From Vibrio brasiliensis LMG 20546 (GTDB taxonomy: Bacteria; Pseudomonadota; Gammaproteobacteria; Enterobacterales; Vibrionaceae): a DNA stretch of 64,000 nt. The stretch is from assembly GCF_000189255.1 (NCBI RefSeq), contig NZ_AEVS01000077.1:124001-188000 (forward strand). Direction: 5' to 3'. Below the pieces are notes generated by a model. It did no database searches. It had not been told where the DNA came from and saw only the letters and a program-made list of their open reading frames with translations. A program made the position numbers and the translations under genes. Below are positions 18,446-27,496 of this stretch, piece by piece. The stretch's first letter is position 1. Every line of letters begins with the position of its first letter.

Positions 18446-19012
18446 ATGAAAAAGTCATTGTTTTCATTTTTTGCTGCGACGTCTCTTACTTTTGCTTCAT
18501 TGCCGGCTTTTGCGCACCCCGGCCATGAAACGAGTTCTTTTTCTGCCGGGCTTACTCACCCGGTTACTGGCTTTGATCATCTCATCATGTTGATTGCATT
18601 TGGTATCTTAATCGCATGTCTCAATACCAGCTTCAAACGCAAGGCGGCACTGATGGGCAGTGCACTGGTCTCTTTGCTGGCCGGACTAGCCGCAGGTCAG
18701 TTATTCGGAATTTTCAATGGCGTCGAACTGGCAATTGGCGCATCACTATTTGTCGTCAGTGGTGCCATCTGGCAAGCGTTTCATGCTTCTAAAGACATGA
18801 TGCGTTTAGCTGTGACTCTGTGTGTTGGTCTGGTCTTTTTCCATGGCTATGCGCATGGTGTGGAAGCACAGGGAGCAATCTCGACATTTGCAGCAGGAAT
18901 GACATTAAGTGCTGCTGCTCTGATGATGTTAGGTGTTCAGTTCGGCCGTGCACTATCAAGCCCTTGGCTCTCGGTGGGTGTTGCGTCAGTTAGTGCTTTA
19001 GTGCTCATTTAA
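18446..19012 (+). CDS. ureJ: HupE/UreJ family membrane protein, probable nickel permease
   Basis: This 188-residue protein has a signal-like N-terminus ending near LPAFAHPGHE. The family motif HPxxGxDH appears as HPVTGFDHLIMLIAFG. About six hydrophobic segments follow, one containing FFHGYAHG. HupE/UreJ proteins import nickel for urease or hydrogenase, and the place between ureE and ureF argues for urease. The direct proof of nickel as substrate is family knowledge only. ATG 18446 follows AAGGAAGTT. Confidence 0.88.
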   Translation: MKKSLFSFFAATSLTFASLPAFAHPGHETSSFSAGLTHPVTGFDHLIMLIAFGILIACLNTSFKRKAALMGSALVSLLAGLAAGQLFGIFNGVELAIGASLFVVSGAIWQAFHASKDMMRLAVTLCVGLVFFHGYAHGVEAQGAISTFAAGMTLSAAALMMLGVQFGRALSSPWLSVGVASVSALVLI

Positions 19013-19027
19013 GCCGTCGTTTTGCTT

Positions 19028-19711
19028 ATGGAACAACAAGACGACGCTCTCAGTGTATACCGATTATTTCAGCTGATTAGTCCCTCGTTACCGATTGGCG
19101 GATTTACTTACTCGCAAGGCCTGGAGTGGGCGGTTGAAGCAGGCTGGGTAACGAACAGACAGTCAATGCAGGACTGGCTTGGCAACATGCTGTTTAACAG
19201 TGTCGCGACGTTAGAACTGCCTGTGATTGATAAGTTTTGTCACGCTCTGCAAAACGATGATCGTACGGCACTGATTGAATACAGTCAGCTGTTATACAGC
19301 AGCCGAGAGACCAAAGAATTAAGAGCAGAAGAGAGTCAGCGAGGTTTAGCTCTGGCGACGCTACTTAAACAGCTCGGTATCGACCACGCTAGCTTTGATG
19401 AGCCTGAAATCGAGATGAATCAGCTACTGGGCTTATGCATAGCGGCTAAACACTGGCAGATTTCTCCGCAGGCACTTAAGCAAGGCTACCTATGGAGTTG
19501 GGCGGAAAACTTAGTGATGGCTGGGGTAAAACTGGTGCCTTTAGGCCAAACAGATGGCCAAAGGGCGCTATTGAGCATTAGTGAGAGTTTCCCTCAGGCG
19601 CTGAACCTAGCCGGCCAAACCGAAGCGTGGATGATTGGCAGCTTCACCCCATCTATTTCAATTGCCAGCAGCCTTCACGAAACACAGTACACACGTCTGT
19701 TCCGCTCATAG
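19028..19711 (+). CDS. ureF: Urease accessory protein UreF
   Basis: The 227-residue protein has the UreF landmarks LISPSLPIGGFTYSQGLEWAVEAGW, written here in part as PSLPIGGFTYSQGLE, and the later LWSWAENLVMAGVKLVPLG. UreF bridges UreD and UreG in the nickel-insertion complex and acts as its fidelity checkpoint. The start is uncertain: ATG 19028 is taken, while TTG 19022 is in frame. Neither has a clear ribosome site, so coupling to ureJ (stop 15 bases upstream) is likely. Confidence 0.95.
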   Translation: MEQQDDALSVYRLFQLISPSLPIGGFTYSQGLEWAVEAGWVTNRQSMQDWLGNMLFNSVATLELPVIDKFCHALQNDDRTALIEYSQLLYSSRETKELRAEESQRGLALATLLKQLGIDHASFDEPEIEMNQLLGLCIAAKHWQISPQALKQGYLWSWAENLVMAGVKLVPLGQTDGQRALLSISESFPQALNLAGQTEAWMIGSFTPSISIASSLHETQYTRLFRS

Positions 19712-19750
19712 TGTAGGGACAAGATGACAAGGATTATTAAGGATTAGACT

Positions 19751-20371
19751 ATGGAAAGTTACAAACAACCATTAAGAGTCGGTATCGGCGGCCCGGTAGG
19801 TTCTGGTAAAACGGCTCTGTTAGAGGTGTTATGTAAAGCGATACGTGACAGACTCAATATTGCTGTCGTAACCAATGATATTTACACCCAGGAAGACGCG
19901 AAGATTCTGACTCGTGCTGAAGCATTAGAGCCTGACCGAATTATAGGTGTCGAAACCGGTGGCTGTCCTCACACAGCGATTCGTGAAGATGCTTCGATGA
20001 ACCTCGCCGCAGTCGAAGAACTGGCAAAGCGACACAAGAATCTGGATGTGGTGTTCGTTGAAAGTGGTGGCGATAACCTCAGTGCAACCTTTAGTCCTGA
20101 ACTGGCAGACCTGACAATCTACGTTATTGACGTGGCAGAGGGGGAGAAAATCCCTCGCAAAGGAGGACCGGGAATTACTCGTTCCGATTTATTGATCATT
20201 AACAAAATTGACCTCGCTCCTTATGTTGGAGCCTCACTGGAAGTGATGGAACAGGATACTCAGCGAATGCGTCCGACCAAGCCTTTCGTGTTCACTAACC
20301 TAAAAGAGAGTAAGGGGTTGGAAACCATCATCGACTTTATTGTTACTCAGGGCATGTTAACCATGAAGTAG
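19751..20371 (+). CDS. ureG: Urease accessory GTPase UreG
   Basis: The 206-residue GTPase has the P-loop GGPVGSGKT, the nickel-binding CPH motif in [17 protein letters not shown], the [11 protein letters not shown] switch and [11 protein letters not shown] for guanine recognition. It hydrolyses GTP to load nickel into urease through UreD and UreF. It ends the urt-ure run and is followed by a strong terminator. Confidence 0.97.
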   Translation: MESYKQPLRVGIGGPVGSGKTALLEVLCKAIRDRLNIAVVTNDIYTQEDAKILTRAEALEPDRIIGVETGGCPHTAIREDASMNLAAVEELAKRHKNLDVVFVESGGDNLSATFSPELADLTIYVIDVAEGEKIPRKGGPGITRSDLLIINKIDLAPYVGASLEVMEQDTQRMRPTKPFVFTNLKESKGLETIIDFIVTQGMLTMK

Positions 20372-20393
20372 CATCTACAGACAGTGTGAAAAG

Positions 20394-20417
20394 GCACCTT
20401 ATCGAGGTGCTTTTTTT
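20394..20417 (+). terminator. Rho-independent terminator of the urt-ure operon
   Basis: GCACCT / AGGTGC with a 5-base loop is followed by seven T residues, 23 bases after the ureG stop. Confidence 0.9.
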
Positions 20418-20520
20418 GTGTGTGCTGCTCCGACAGGATTGGTTTTACCAGTTACTTTGAATTTGAATAAGCCAATTGTTAACGATACATTGACCAGATA
20501 AATACAAGGAGAACAACAAG

Positions 20521-20994
20521 ATGCCGATTAATGGAGTGTGTCACGATTTTGCATTTACTCGCTGCTTCCCGGTTGAGAGCAAAGATAAAACACCGAGTGT
20601 TAAAGAGAGCAAGCAGTTCTGGAGCCTTTTGATTGGCAAGATGGAACGCGTTCACCCGAATGATTTAGATACACTGGCGCCGGGGGTATTAACCGTCGTC
20701 AACCCTACGGGCTATCCGACTTATACTCCGCATTCATACTATGTGGGTGATGGACAGGTACTCTACAGTACCAATGACCCGTTTTTTGATAAGGTCAACA
20801 AAAGTAAAGTGAGCCCAAGCATTCAGCATGGAGTTGGCACCTTTAGTTACACTCTGGCTACCTTGAAAGAGGCACTGAACACGATTACGGAAGGTCCTCA
20901 AGGGCCGACGGCTAAGATAGGTACTGATAACCGAACCCTGGAATTTTACTGGTGTTCTACCGCCATAGCACGCCTTGGCTGGTGGGCTAAGTAA
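20521..20994 (+). CDS. Hypothetical protein between urease and xanthine permease
   Basis: The 157-residue product is not recognised. It starts MPINGVCHDFAFTRCF after AAGGAGAACAACA, has no signal peptide or transmembrane helix, and contains three cysteines (C7, C15 and one in the final FYWCSTAIARLGWW). A central Gly/Pro/Tyr-rich stretch (VVNPTGYPTYTPHSYYVGDG) suggests a compact globular protein. It has its own terminators on both sides and so is probably a single-gene unit. It lies between the urease operon and a purine permease, but nothing in the sequence ties it to either. Confidence 0.75.
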   Translation: MPINGVCHDFAFTRCFPVESKDKTPSVKESKQFWSLLIGKMERVHPNDLDTLAPGVLTVVNPTGYPTYTPHSYYVGDGQVLYSTNDPFFDKVNKSKVSPSIQHGVGTFSYTLATLKEALNTITEGPQGPTAKIGTDNRTLEFYWCSTAIARLGWWAK

Positions 20995-21013
20995 CACGGC
21001 GTACTTGATAACA

Positions 21014-21043
21014 AAGCCCCGACAGACTGTGTCGGGGCTTTTT
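21014..21043. terminator. Bidirectional terminator
   Basis: AAGCCCCGACA / TGTCGGGGCTT is a perfect 11-base-pair stem with a 5-base loop, flanked by A on the left and T on the right. It serves the hypothetical gene on the plus strand and the permease on the minus strand. Confidence 0.9.
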
Positions 21044-21059
21044 AGTTGTGGCGCTTAGA

Positions 21060-22439
21060 CTAGCTTTCTGCGCTTGCTAATTCGCTCGCGGTTTCGGTTT
21101 GTTTACTCGGTAAGAACGCCAGAATAGAGGTGATGGTCAACGCGGTTACGCCAGCCATGGTCACAGGAGAGCCGAGAATACTCTGAACCAGTTTAGGCGT
21201 TTGACTTAAAAGTTCCGGCACCAGCATGACACCTAAGCCAAGACCCAGTGAAAGGGCGATAGTCATGATTTTTTGTCGGTCGAGCGTGTCGCTGGCGATG
21301 ATTTTAATACCGGCTGCCGCAACGGTGCCGAACATCACCAGGGTAGCACCACCTAGCACAGGCTTAGGAATGGTCATCAACAGCGAACCTAACACAGGAA
21401 ACATGCCGAGAACGAACAGGATCAGTGCGATGTAGTAACCGACATAACGGCTGGCGATCCCGGTGAGGTGGATCACGCCGTTATTTTGGCTGAAGGTGGT
21501 ATTAGGGAAGGTATTAAATGTGGCTGCAATCAGAGAGTTAACGCCATCACCAAGGACACCCGCTTTAAGGCGTTTAAGATAGCTTTGACCAGTGACCTTC
21601 TGATTTGAAAATAGGCAGTTTGCAGTGATATCCCCTGTAGATTCAATGGCAGTAATCAGGTAGATGAAAGCGATCGGCAGGAAGACCTCCCAGTCGAAAC
21701 CAAAACCGTATTTAAATGGAACAGGGACACTTACCATCGGTTGATTAACGATGCCATCCAGTGAAACTTTGCCCATTATCGCGGCCACAATCCAGCCCAT
21801 TACGAGTCCGACAAGAATCGAACTTAGTCGAACCACAGAGCTGGAACTTAAGTTCATCACCACAATGGTTGTTAGCACGAAGCCGCCGAGCAGCAAGTTA
21901 TCAGGGCTGGCAAAATCCGGAGCGTTGAAACCACCTGCTAAGTCTGTCATGCCGACTTTAATCAGATAAATACCAATGGTAGTGATCACAACTCCTGTTA
22001 CTACGGGTGTGATGACTTTTTTTAGCTTGTCGATCAACTGGGATAGAAAAATTTCGATGAAAGCTCCGACAAAACAGACACCAAAGATAACCGCCAAAAT
22101 CTCCTCAGGGCTGCCTCCCCGACCTTTAACCATAAAGCCGCCAGCAAGGATAGATCCTAAAAAGGCAAAACTGGTTCCCTGGACACAAATCAGACCTGCG
22201 CCTATGGGGCCGACTCGTCGAGCCTGAATAAAGGTACCCACACCGGATACCATCAAAGCCATACTGATAAGGTAAGGCAAGTGAGCCGCCAACCCTAGCG
22301 CAGAGCCGATGATCAGTGTTGGAGTAACGATGCCAACAAAACTGGCTAATACGTGTTGAAATGCCGCCCAGATAGCGGATTTTGGTGCCGGGCGATCATC
22401 GAGTTGATAGATCAGGTCGCTGTGATTTCCTTGCTTCAT
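21060..22439 (-). CDS. Xanthine/uracil-type nucleobase permease (NCS2 family)
   Basis: The start is the ATG at 22439, preceded by AAAGGGAAAA; upstream in-frame codons overlap the operator and are unlikely. The 459-residue membrane protein has 12-14 hydrophobic helices and the NCS2 signature QNNGVIHLTGIASRYVG. The segment TAIESTGDITANC matches the substrate-site helix of purine members. It imports a nucleobase with a cation. Given the guanine deaminase and xanthine dehydrogenase genes nearby, xanthine, urate or guanine is more likely than uracil. A perfect palindrome TTGTATACAA lies 24 bases upstream. Confidence 0.9.
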   Translation of the reverse strand: MKQGNHSDLIYQLDDRPAPKSAIWAAFQHVLASFVGIVTPTLIIGSALGLAAHLPYLISMALMVSGVGTFIQARRVGPIGAGLICVQGTSFAFLGSILAGGFMVKGRGGSPEEILAVIFGVCFVGAFIEIFLSQLIDKLKKVITPVVTGVVITTIGIYLIKVGMTDLAGGFNAPDFASPDNLLLGGFVLTTIVVMNLSSSSVVRLSSILVGLVMGWIVAAIMGKVSLDGIVNQPMVSVPVPFKYGFGFDWEVFLPIAFIYLITAIESTGDITANCLFSNQKVTGQSYLKRLKAGVLGDGVNSLIAATFNTFPNTTFSQNNGVIHLTGIASRYVGYYIALILFVLGMFPVLGSLLMTIPKPVLGGATLVMFGTVAAAGIKIIASDTLDRQKIMTIALSLGLGLGVMLVPELLSQTPKLVQSILGSPVTMAGVTALTITSILAFLPSKQTETASELASAES

Positions 22440-22462
22440 TACTTTTCCCTTTGTACTCATTT

Positions 22463-22472
22463 TTGTATACAA
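22463..22472. promoter_or_regulatory. Candidate operator of the purine GntR regulator (permease site 1)
   Basis: TTGTATACAA is a perfect 10-base palindrome 24 bases before the permease start. Near copies occur upstream of xdhA and gntR and nowhere else that I noticed between genes. Confidence 0.6.
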
Positions 22473-22482
22473 GATTTTCTGT

Positions 22483-22492
22483 TTGTATAAAG
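22483..22492. promoter_or_regulatory. Second operator-like site at the permease
   Basis: TTGTATAAAG matches TTGTATACAA at 8 of 10 positions and lies exactly 20 bases from site 1, two helical turns, so two dimers could bind on the same face of the DNA. Confidence 0.4.
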
Positions 22493-22743
22493 CAATCAAT
22501 GAGCCAAGTATTTAAGTTGTTCAAATACATAGAGTTATGTTTTTGTTGGGCTATAGATAGGTACACAACTGCACTAATACGAGTCAGTGTCAGTCAAGCA
22601 TGGTGCAATGCCAGCACGACTTAATTAGCTTCAACATAATGATTACTTACTGAGATTCTCATCACATTAATAGCTTTGTTTGATTATTGATTAATCAGTT
22701 ACTACTTTTTATGTATCTGTCTCAATTACTCAAGGGATCAGTT

Positions 22744-24276
22744 TTGAAAAGGTTAAAGGTTGTATTTCTAGTTCAGGTGATCATCGCTCTGACCCTTGTT
22801 TTGCTTGTTTCGGCATTTATCAAATATCAGAGTTTTAAGGATAACCTGCATCAAGAGTTAGAATATTCGGTGGAGAACACTACCCAGCGAATGATGATTA
22901 GCTTACCCAAGTCAGTATGGGATTTCGATTTAGACTCAGCCAGGGTGTCGATGTCTGCAGAGTTGAACTTACCTGAAATCTCCGCGATTCAACTGATTGA
23001 TAACGAAGGTAATGATTTATTGTTCCTTACTCAGCAAGGGAGCGGAGAGGAGAGAGAAACCGTTGACGCTAACAAAGACCAGTTCGATGTAGCCAACAGC
23101 AATAGTGCAGATTTGACATTTATTGAATATGGAGAGGAAAACTCTGTCGGTAAGGTGGTGGTCTATTTTGATACCCACGCTTTGGACGCCAAACTTGCGT
23201 CCTCATTAAGAACCAGCATTATAGAGTTGATCGTACTCGACATTATCATTTCCATTGTCATCGTGTCGGTACTGGCAATGACTGTTATTCGACCGATTGC
23301 TCAGTTAACCGACGTCATTAAGGATCTGGCATCGGGTGATGGTGACTTGACCAACAAACTCGCGCCAGCCAAATACCGTGAATTCGCAGATATTACCGAA
23401 GGCATCAACAGCTTTACTGAGTCGCTGCGACAGATAGTGCAGGATGTAAATTCATCGTCTGAAGCACTAGGAGAGAAAGCCCAAGCCAATGGGGCGACTG
23501 CGCGAACCAATGCAGAAAAGCTTGAGATGCAGAAGCATCAACTCACGACCGTTGCTGCCGCCGCGACCGAGCTCAATCAATCAGTCTCGACCGTTGCCGA
23601 CACTGCTTCTGAAACCGCTGGTCAGGCTCAGACCGCGACGTCACTGACTTCAAATGTCAGCCAGGCAATTGAAAACTCGGCCACAGATATCATCAACATG
23701 CGTGAAGAGATGGAGCATGTGAATGAGGAGATGCACATCCTCATCGATGAAGGTCAGAAGATCACGACTTCATTGAATGTGATTAATGACATTTCTGAGC
23801 AAACCAACCTGCTAGCACTTAACGCTGCAATTGAGGCAGCAAGGGCTGGTGAACAGGGTCGGGGTTTTGCTGTGGTTGCTGACGAAGTTCGTAATCTGGC
23901 AGTTAAAACCAGCGAATCGACAGAGCAAATTCAGAAAAACATTGTTGCCTTAGATTCGGCAACTAAGTCGGTAGAAGACGAACTGACACGAATTGCTACC
24001 TTGCTAGAATCGACCGCGACGAGAGTGAGTGAATCTCAGAGTTCGGTTAGCGAGGTACAAAGCCTAATAACGATAATTTCCGACCGAAGTGGCCAGATTT
24101 CACAAGCAACCGATGAACAACGAATGGCAGTTGAGGAGATCAGCCAAGCCATTGTTGAAGCTTCTGAAGCAACGAACGATGTTTCATCTGGTGCGACCAA
24201 GAATGCAAAACGAACGGAAGAAGTATTGAGTCTCAGCCAAAGTATTGCCAATCACATGGCTAAGTTCCGTACTTAA
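22744..24276 (+). CDS. Methyl-accepting chemotaxis protein
   Basis: The preferred start is TTG 22744, after AAGGGAT, giving 510 residues that begin with [14 protein letters not shown] 22711 is the alternative. TM1 is at about residues 7-29. The periplasmic domain is only about 125 residues (30-155) and of no type I can name. TM2 is at about 158-180, followed by HAMP and the signalling domain with [19 protein letters not shown] solute-binding protein starts 22 bases after the stop, an arrangement that suggests the receptor reads a ligand-loaded binding protein. No CheR-binding tail is present. Confidence 0.9.
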   Translation: MKRLKVVFLVQVIIALTLVLLVSAFIKYQSFKDNLHQELEYSVENTTQRMMISLPKSVWDFDLDSARVSMSAELNLPEISAIQLIDNEGNDLLFLTQQGSGEERETVDANKDQFDVANSNSADLTFIEYGEENSVGKVVVYFDTHALDAKLASSLRTSIIELIVLDIIISIVIVSVLAMTVIRPIAQLTDVIKDLASGDGDLTNKLAPAKYREFADITEGINSFTESLRQIVQDVNSSSEALGEKAQANGATARTNAEKLEMQKHQLTTVAAAATELNQSVSTVADTASETAGQAQTATSLTSNVSQAIENSATDIINMREEMEHVNEEMHILIDEGQKITTSLNVINDISEQTNLLALNAAIEAARAGEQGRGFAVVADEVRNLAVKTSESTEQIQKNIVALDSATKSVEDELTRIATLLESTATRVSESQSSVSEVQSLITIISDRSGQISQATDEQRMAVEEISQAIVEASEATNDVSSGATKNAKRTEEVLSLSQSIANHMAKFRT

Positions 24277-24298
24277 CCTATTAAACAGAGGAAATATT

Positions 24299-25027
24299 AT
24301 GAGGAATCTTCTACTACTCACGGTGAGCGCACTTTTTTCTTTTGTCGTGCAAGCCGCTACCATCACTGCCGCGCAAGACCCTTGGGCGCCGTTTGTACAG
24401 AAAGATAACGCCAACCCGGGTGTGTCGGTGGAAATCATCACTGAAGCGTTTAAGACCCAAGGACATAGCGTCGATTTTAAAATCATGCCGTGGACACGTG
24501 CGCTAAATGAAGTTAAGTCAGGAAAAGTGGATGTATTGGTAGCGACCTGGTTTACCAGTGAACGAACTGCTTTTCTCAAATACAGTGAACCTTACCTGGA
24601 GAACTCGCTCAAGTTTATAAAACGTAAGGGAGATGGCTTCGAATATAACGGTATGGATAGCCTGTCAGGCAAAACTGTCGGTATCATCCGTAACTATGGT
24701 TATGGTGATGAATTCTTAAAGGCGACCAACTTTAAGAAGCCAGAGGCGAATGATTTGGTGGCAAATGCTAAGAAACTGATGGCGAAGCGGATTGATTTGA
24801 CTCTTGAAGATGAGTTGGTGGCTAAGTCGACTCTTTCCGGTGCGGGTATGAATGTCGCCGACTTTGAATTTACCGCTAACGCTCTGTCTGTCAATCCATT
24901 GCATGTGACTTCCGGATTGGCGAACCCGAACAATGGTCAGTACATCGAAGCGTTCAATAAAGGTTTGGCTGAAATTAAAGCTAACGGCACCTTTGATAAA
25001 ATCTTAGCTAAATACGGTATCCAGTAG
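24299..25027 (+). CDS. Periplasmic solute-binding protein, amino-acid type (SBP family 3)
   Basis: The 242-residue product starts at ATG 24299 after GAGGAAA and has a signal peptide ending near VVQAAT. The mature region (DPWAPFVQ, ALNEVKSGKVDVLVATWFTSERTAF, LSGKTVGIIRNYGYGD, FNKGLAEIKANGTFDKILAKYG) fits the family 3 binding-protein fold. No permease or ATPase gene is nearby, so it is not part of an ordinary transporter. Its place directly behind a chemoreceptor suggests a sensing role. The ligand is unknown. Confidence 0.85.
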   Translation: MRNLLLLTVSALFSFVVQAATITAAQDPWAPFVQKDNANPGVSVEIITEAFKTQGHSVDFKIMPWTRALNEVKSGKVDVLVATWFTSERTAFLKYSEPYLENSLKFIKRKGDGFEYNGMDSLSGKTVGIIRNYGYGDEFLKATNFKKPEANDLVANAKKLMAKRIDLTLEDELVAKSTLSGAGMNVADFEFTANALSVNPLHVTSGLANPNNGQYIEAFNKGLAEIKANGTFDKILAKYGIQ

Positions 25028-25052
25028 AGACGTATCACGCGAGAAAAATAAA

Positions 25053-25078
25053 GGGCCGAATGTCTGGTCATTCGGCCC
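25053..25078. terminator. Hairpin terminator between convergent genes
   Basis: GGGCCGAATG / CATTCGGCCC is a perfect 10-base-pair stem with a 6-base loop. Read on the minus strand it is followed by TTTATTTTT, so it mainly ends the xdh-guaD message; on the plus strand the tail is poor. Confidence 0.8.
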
Positions 25079-25181
25079 AATAAATGCTCCAGACAAAATG
25101 TAGTCGGAACGTTGTGAAAGAGCTTCGTTGCCGAATACTGCTTTCACAGGAAGGAACAGATTAAGGTTTGAAGGCTAGCGC

Positions 25182-26519
25182 TCAGCTAGCCAACTTCTTT
25201 GCTTCGAGTTGGCCTTTTGCATCGTAGGCTTTTTCACCGTAGATGAAGGTTTCGCATACAGTACGGTCATCACCAAGGCTCATGAGGACAAACAGCTTCT
25301 CTTCGAGCGTCGTTGCCTGATTCATTCTGAAGCGCATTAGCTGAGTAGCGTGCAGATCCAGTACCACAAAGTCCGCTTCTTTACCCACTTCAAGGTTACC
25401 GATCTTATCTTCAAGGTGCAGCGAACGAGCACCGCCTAATGTTGCCAGGAACAGTGACTTAAGAGGGTGAAGTTTCTCTTGTTGAAGCTGCATGATCTTG
25501 TAGGCTTCGCTCATGGTTTGCAGGATGGAAAAACTGGTACCCGCTCCGACATCTGTCCCCATACCTACTCTGACACCATGTTCTTCAAGTTTAGGCAGCT
25601 TAAACAGACCGGAACCTAAGAACAGGTTAGAGGTTGGACAAAATGCAATGGCTGACTCTGTATCGGCCAGACGTTGACATTCACAGTCGGAAAGGTGAAT
25701 ACCGTGAGCAAATACCGAACGTTTATGCAGTAGACCGTAGTGGTCGTAAACATCTAAGTAAGAGTCTCGTTCAGGGAAAAGATCCAGCACCCACTCAATC
25801 TCCTTCTTATTCTCAGAAAGATGGGTGTGCATGTAAACGTCTGGGTACTCTTCTAGCAGTTTGCCAACGGTAGCGAGTTGCTCAGGGGTACTGGTTGGTG
25901 CAAATCGAGGGGTCACAGCGTAAAGCAGGCGTCCACGGTTATGCCACTTTTCTATTAGCTCCTTTGAAGCCTGATAGCCGGATTCCGGAGTATCTGTCAG
26001 ATAGTCTGGCGCATTGCGATCCATCAGTACTTTACCCGCAATCATACGTAGATTACGGCGCTCTGCCTCTTCGAAAAATACGTCGACAGACTCCTTATGT
26101 ACCGTGCCGAATACTAAAGCTGTGGTGGTACCGTTGCTGGCAAGCTCATCGAAAAACAGCTTGGCGACTTTGTGTGCGTAAACTGGGTTTTTGAAGCGAC
26201 GTTCTTCAGGGAAGGTGTAGTTCTCCAGCCAGTCGAGCAGCTGTTCACCATATGAAGCGATCATACCTGTTTGAGGGTAGTGAATATGAGTGTCGATGAA
26301 ACCTGAAGTAATGAGTTTATCTTCATATTCGGTAATGTTCAGGTCTTTTGGCTGTCGGGCAAGAACCTCTTCGGTCTCACCAATATCGACGATATGACCC
26401 TCTTCGACCACGATCATTCCGTCATCGAAGAATTGATAGGAGTTGTCCAGTCCGACATCTTTCGGATCAGCGATACTGTGCAAAATAGCTGCACGATAAG
26501 CGTTACGTTGCGTTGTCAT
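25182..26519 (-). CDS. guaD: Guanine deaminase
   Basis: The 445-residue amidohydrolase converts guanine to xanthine and ammonia in the cytosol. It shows the zinc motif DTHIHYPQ, the guanine deaminase stretch LLDWLENYTFPEE, HTHLSENKKEI, VFAHGIHLSD and GTDVGAGTSFSILQ. The C-terminal KEADFVVLDLHAT closes the family fold. It is the last gene of the xdhA-xdhB-xdhC-guaD row, 39 bases after xdhC, with AAGGAAGT before its ATG. Its product feeds xanthine dehydrogenase, encoded just upstream in the same row. Confidence 0.95.
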   Translation of the reverse strand: MTTQRNAYRAAILHSIADPKDVGLDNSYQFFDDGMIVVEEGHIVDIGETEEVLARQPKDLNITEYEDKLITSGFIDTHIHYPQTGMIASYGEQLLDWLENYTFPEERRFKNPVYAHKVAKLFFDELASNGTTTALVFGTVHKESVDVFFEEAERRNLRMIAGKVLMDRNAPDYLTDTPESGYQASKELIEKWHNRGRLLYAVTPRFAPTSTPEQLATVGKLLEEYPDVYMHTHLSENKKEIEWVLDLFPERDSYLDVYDHYGLLHKRSVFAHGIHLSDCECQRLADTESAIAFCPTSNLFLGSGLFKLPKLEEHGVRVGMGTDVGAGTSFSILQTMSEAYKIMQLQQEKLHPLKSLFLATLGGARSLHLEDKIGNLEVGKEADFVVLDLHATQLMRFRMNQATTLEEKLFVLMSLGDDRTVCETFIYGEKAYDAKGQLEAKKLAS

Positions 26520-26558
26520 TTTTACTTCCTTTTAAACCCAAGTGAAACGGCTTATGGG

Positions 26559-27410
26559 TTAGGCGATTTTCTCTTCCAGTGTCGAATCGCTCAGTTGTAC
26601 TTCTTTACTGTGGCTGGTCGGGCGCTTTTCTTCAAGAGGAATCCCTTGATAGTGAGCAATTAATTCACCCGCGACCGAGACTGCAATTTCTGCCGGATGC
26701 TTACCACTGACCATGCTGACGCCAATAGGGCAGATCATGGTGTTGATTTGGCTGTCACTGTAACCGCGTTGAGCTAATCGCATGTCGAACTTCTTGCGTT
26801 TAGTTAGTGAGCCAATCATACCGAAGTAAACACTGTCATCTCGGTCGATAATCGCTCGCGCCAGATCAAAGTCGAGCTGATGATTGTGCGTCATGACCAG
26901 GTAGTAGCTGTTCGGTGGTAAATCGCGAACTTCAGCCACCGGATCATCAGTAACTAGCTTAGTGACGCCACGAGGGAGCTCCTCTGGGAAAACATCGTCG
27001 CGTTCATCAATCCAAGTGACACGAAATGGAAGAGTGGAGACGATATGTAAAAGGGCTTTGGCAACATGACCAGCACCGAACACAACCAGATGCTTTTGCG
27101 CGGTGCCTATGGGTTCAAAGCTCAGGGTTGCCATTCCGCCGCAACACTGACCTAAGCGAGCACCGAGGTTAAAGCGTTCTACTTTTAGTGAGCGTTCACC
27201 AGAGATCAGCATTTCGCGCGCCATTTTGGTGGCGACGTGCTCTAAGTGACCACCGCCAATAGTGGCGATAAGTTTATCTCGGGTTACCAGCATTTTAGTC
27301 CCTGCATCCCTTGGCACTGAGCCACGGTCTTCCAATACAGTTACCATTACGCAAGGTTCGCTGTTTTTTTCTAGTTGTGCCAGTTCATGAATCCAATTGT
27401 CCTTAAACAT
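26559..27410 (-). CDS. xdhC: Xanthine dehydrogenase accessory protein XdhC
   Basis: The 283-residue protein has the XdhC N-terminal part (VMVTVLEDRGSVPRDAGTKM, IGGGHLEH) with the GQCCGG cysteine motif and a C-terminal Rossmann part (VVFGAGHVAKALL, then YFGMIGSLTKRKKF). XdhC binds the molybdenum cofactor, sulfurates it with a partner and inserts it in XdhB. A ribosome site AAGGAGA lies upstream of ATG 27410. It follows xdhB after 86 bases. Confidence 0.94.
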   Translation of the reverse strand: MFKDNWIHELAQLEKNSEPCVMVTVLEDRGSVPRDAGTKMLVTRDKLIATIGGGHLEHVATKMAREMLISGERSLKVERFNLGARLGQCCGGMATLSFEPIGTAQKHLVVFGAGHVAKALLHIVSTLPFRVTWIDERDDVFPEELPRGVTKLVTDDPVAEVRDLPPNSYYLVMTHNHQLDFDLARAIIDRDDSVYFGMIGSLTKRKKFDMRLAQRGYSDSQINTMICPIGVSMVSGKHPAEIAVSVAGELIAHYQGIPLEEKRPTSHSKEVQLSDSTLEEKIA

Positions 27411-27496
27411 ACGTCTCTCCTTGAACGGTTGAGCTGACGCTCAAATTTGTTGCTCACCCCCAGACACTTGGTGCCGGGAGTGTCCTGCGTACTCTG

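Larger units (their letters stand above)
22440..22743. other. Divergent control region between permease and chemoreceptor
   Basis: These 304 bases hold the two operator-like sites near the permease. The rest is AT-rich without a clear coding frame, hairpin terminator or recognisable promoter for the chemoreceptor. Confidence 0.6.

Noticed and set aside
20476-20485. TTGTTAACGA upstream of the hypothetical protein as a further GntR operator
   Set aside because: It differs from the palindrome at several positions, including the symmetric half, so it is noted only as a weak resemblance.
22598-22613. Sigma-54-like sequence on the minus strand upstream of the purine permease (TGGCATTGCACCATGC)
   Set aside because: The spacing between GG and GC is 11 bases, not the required 10.
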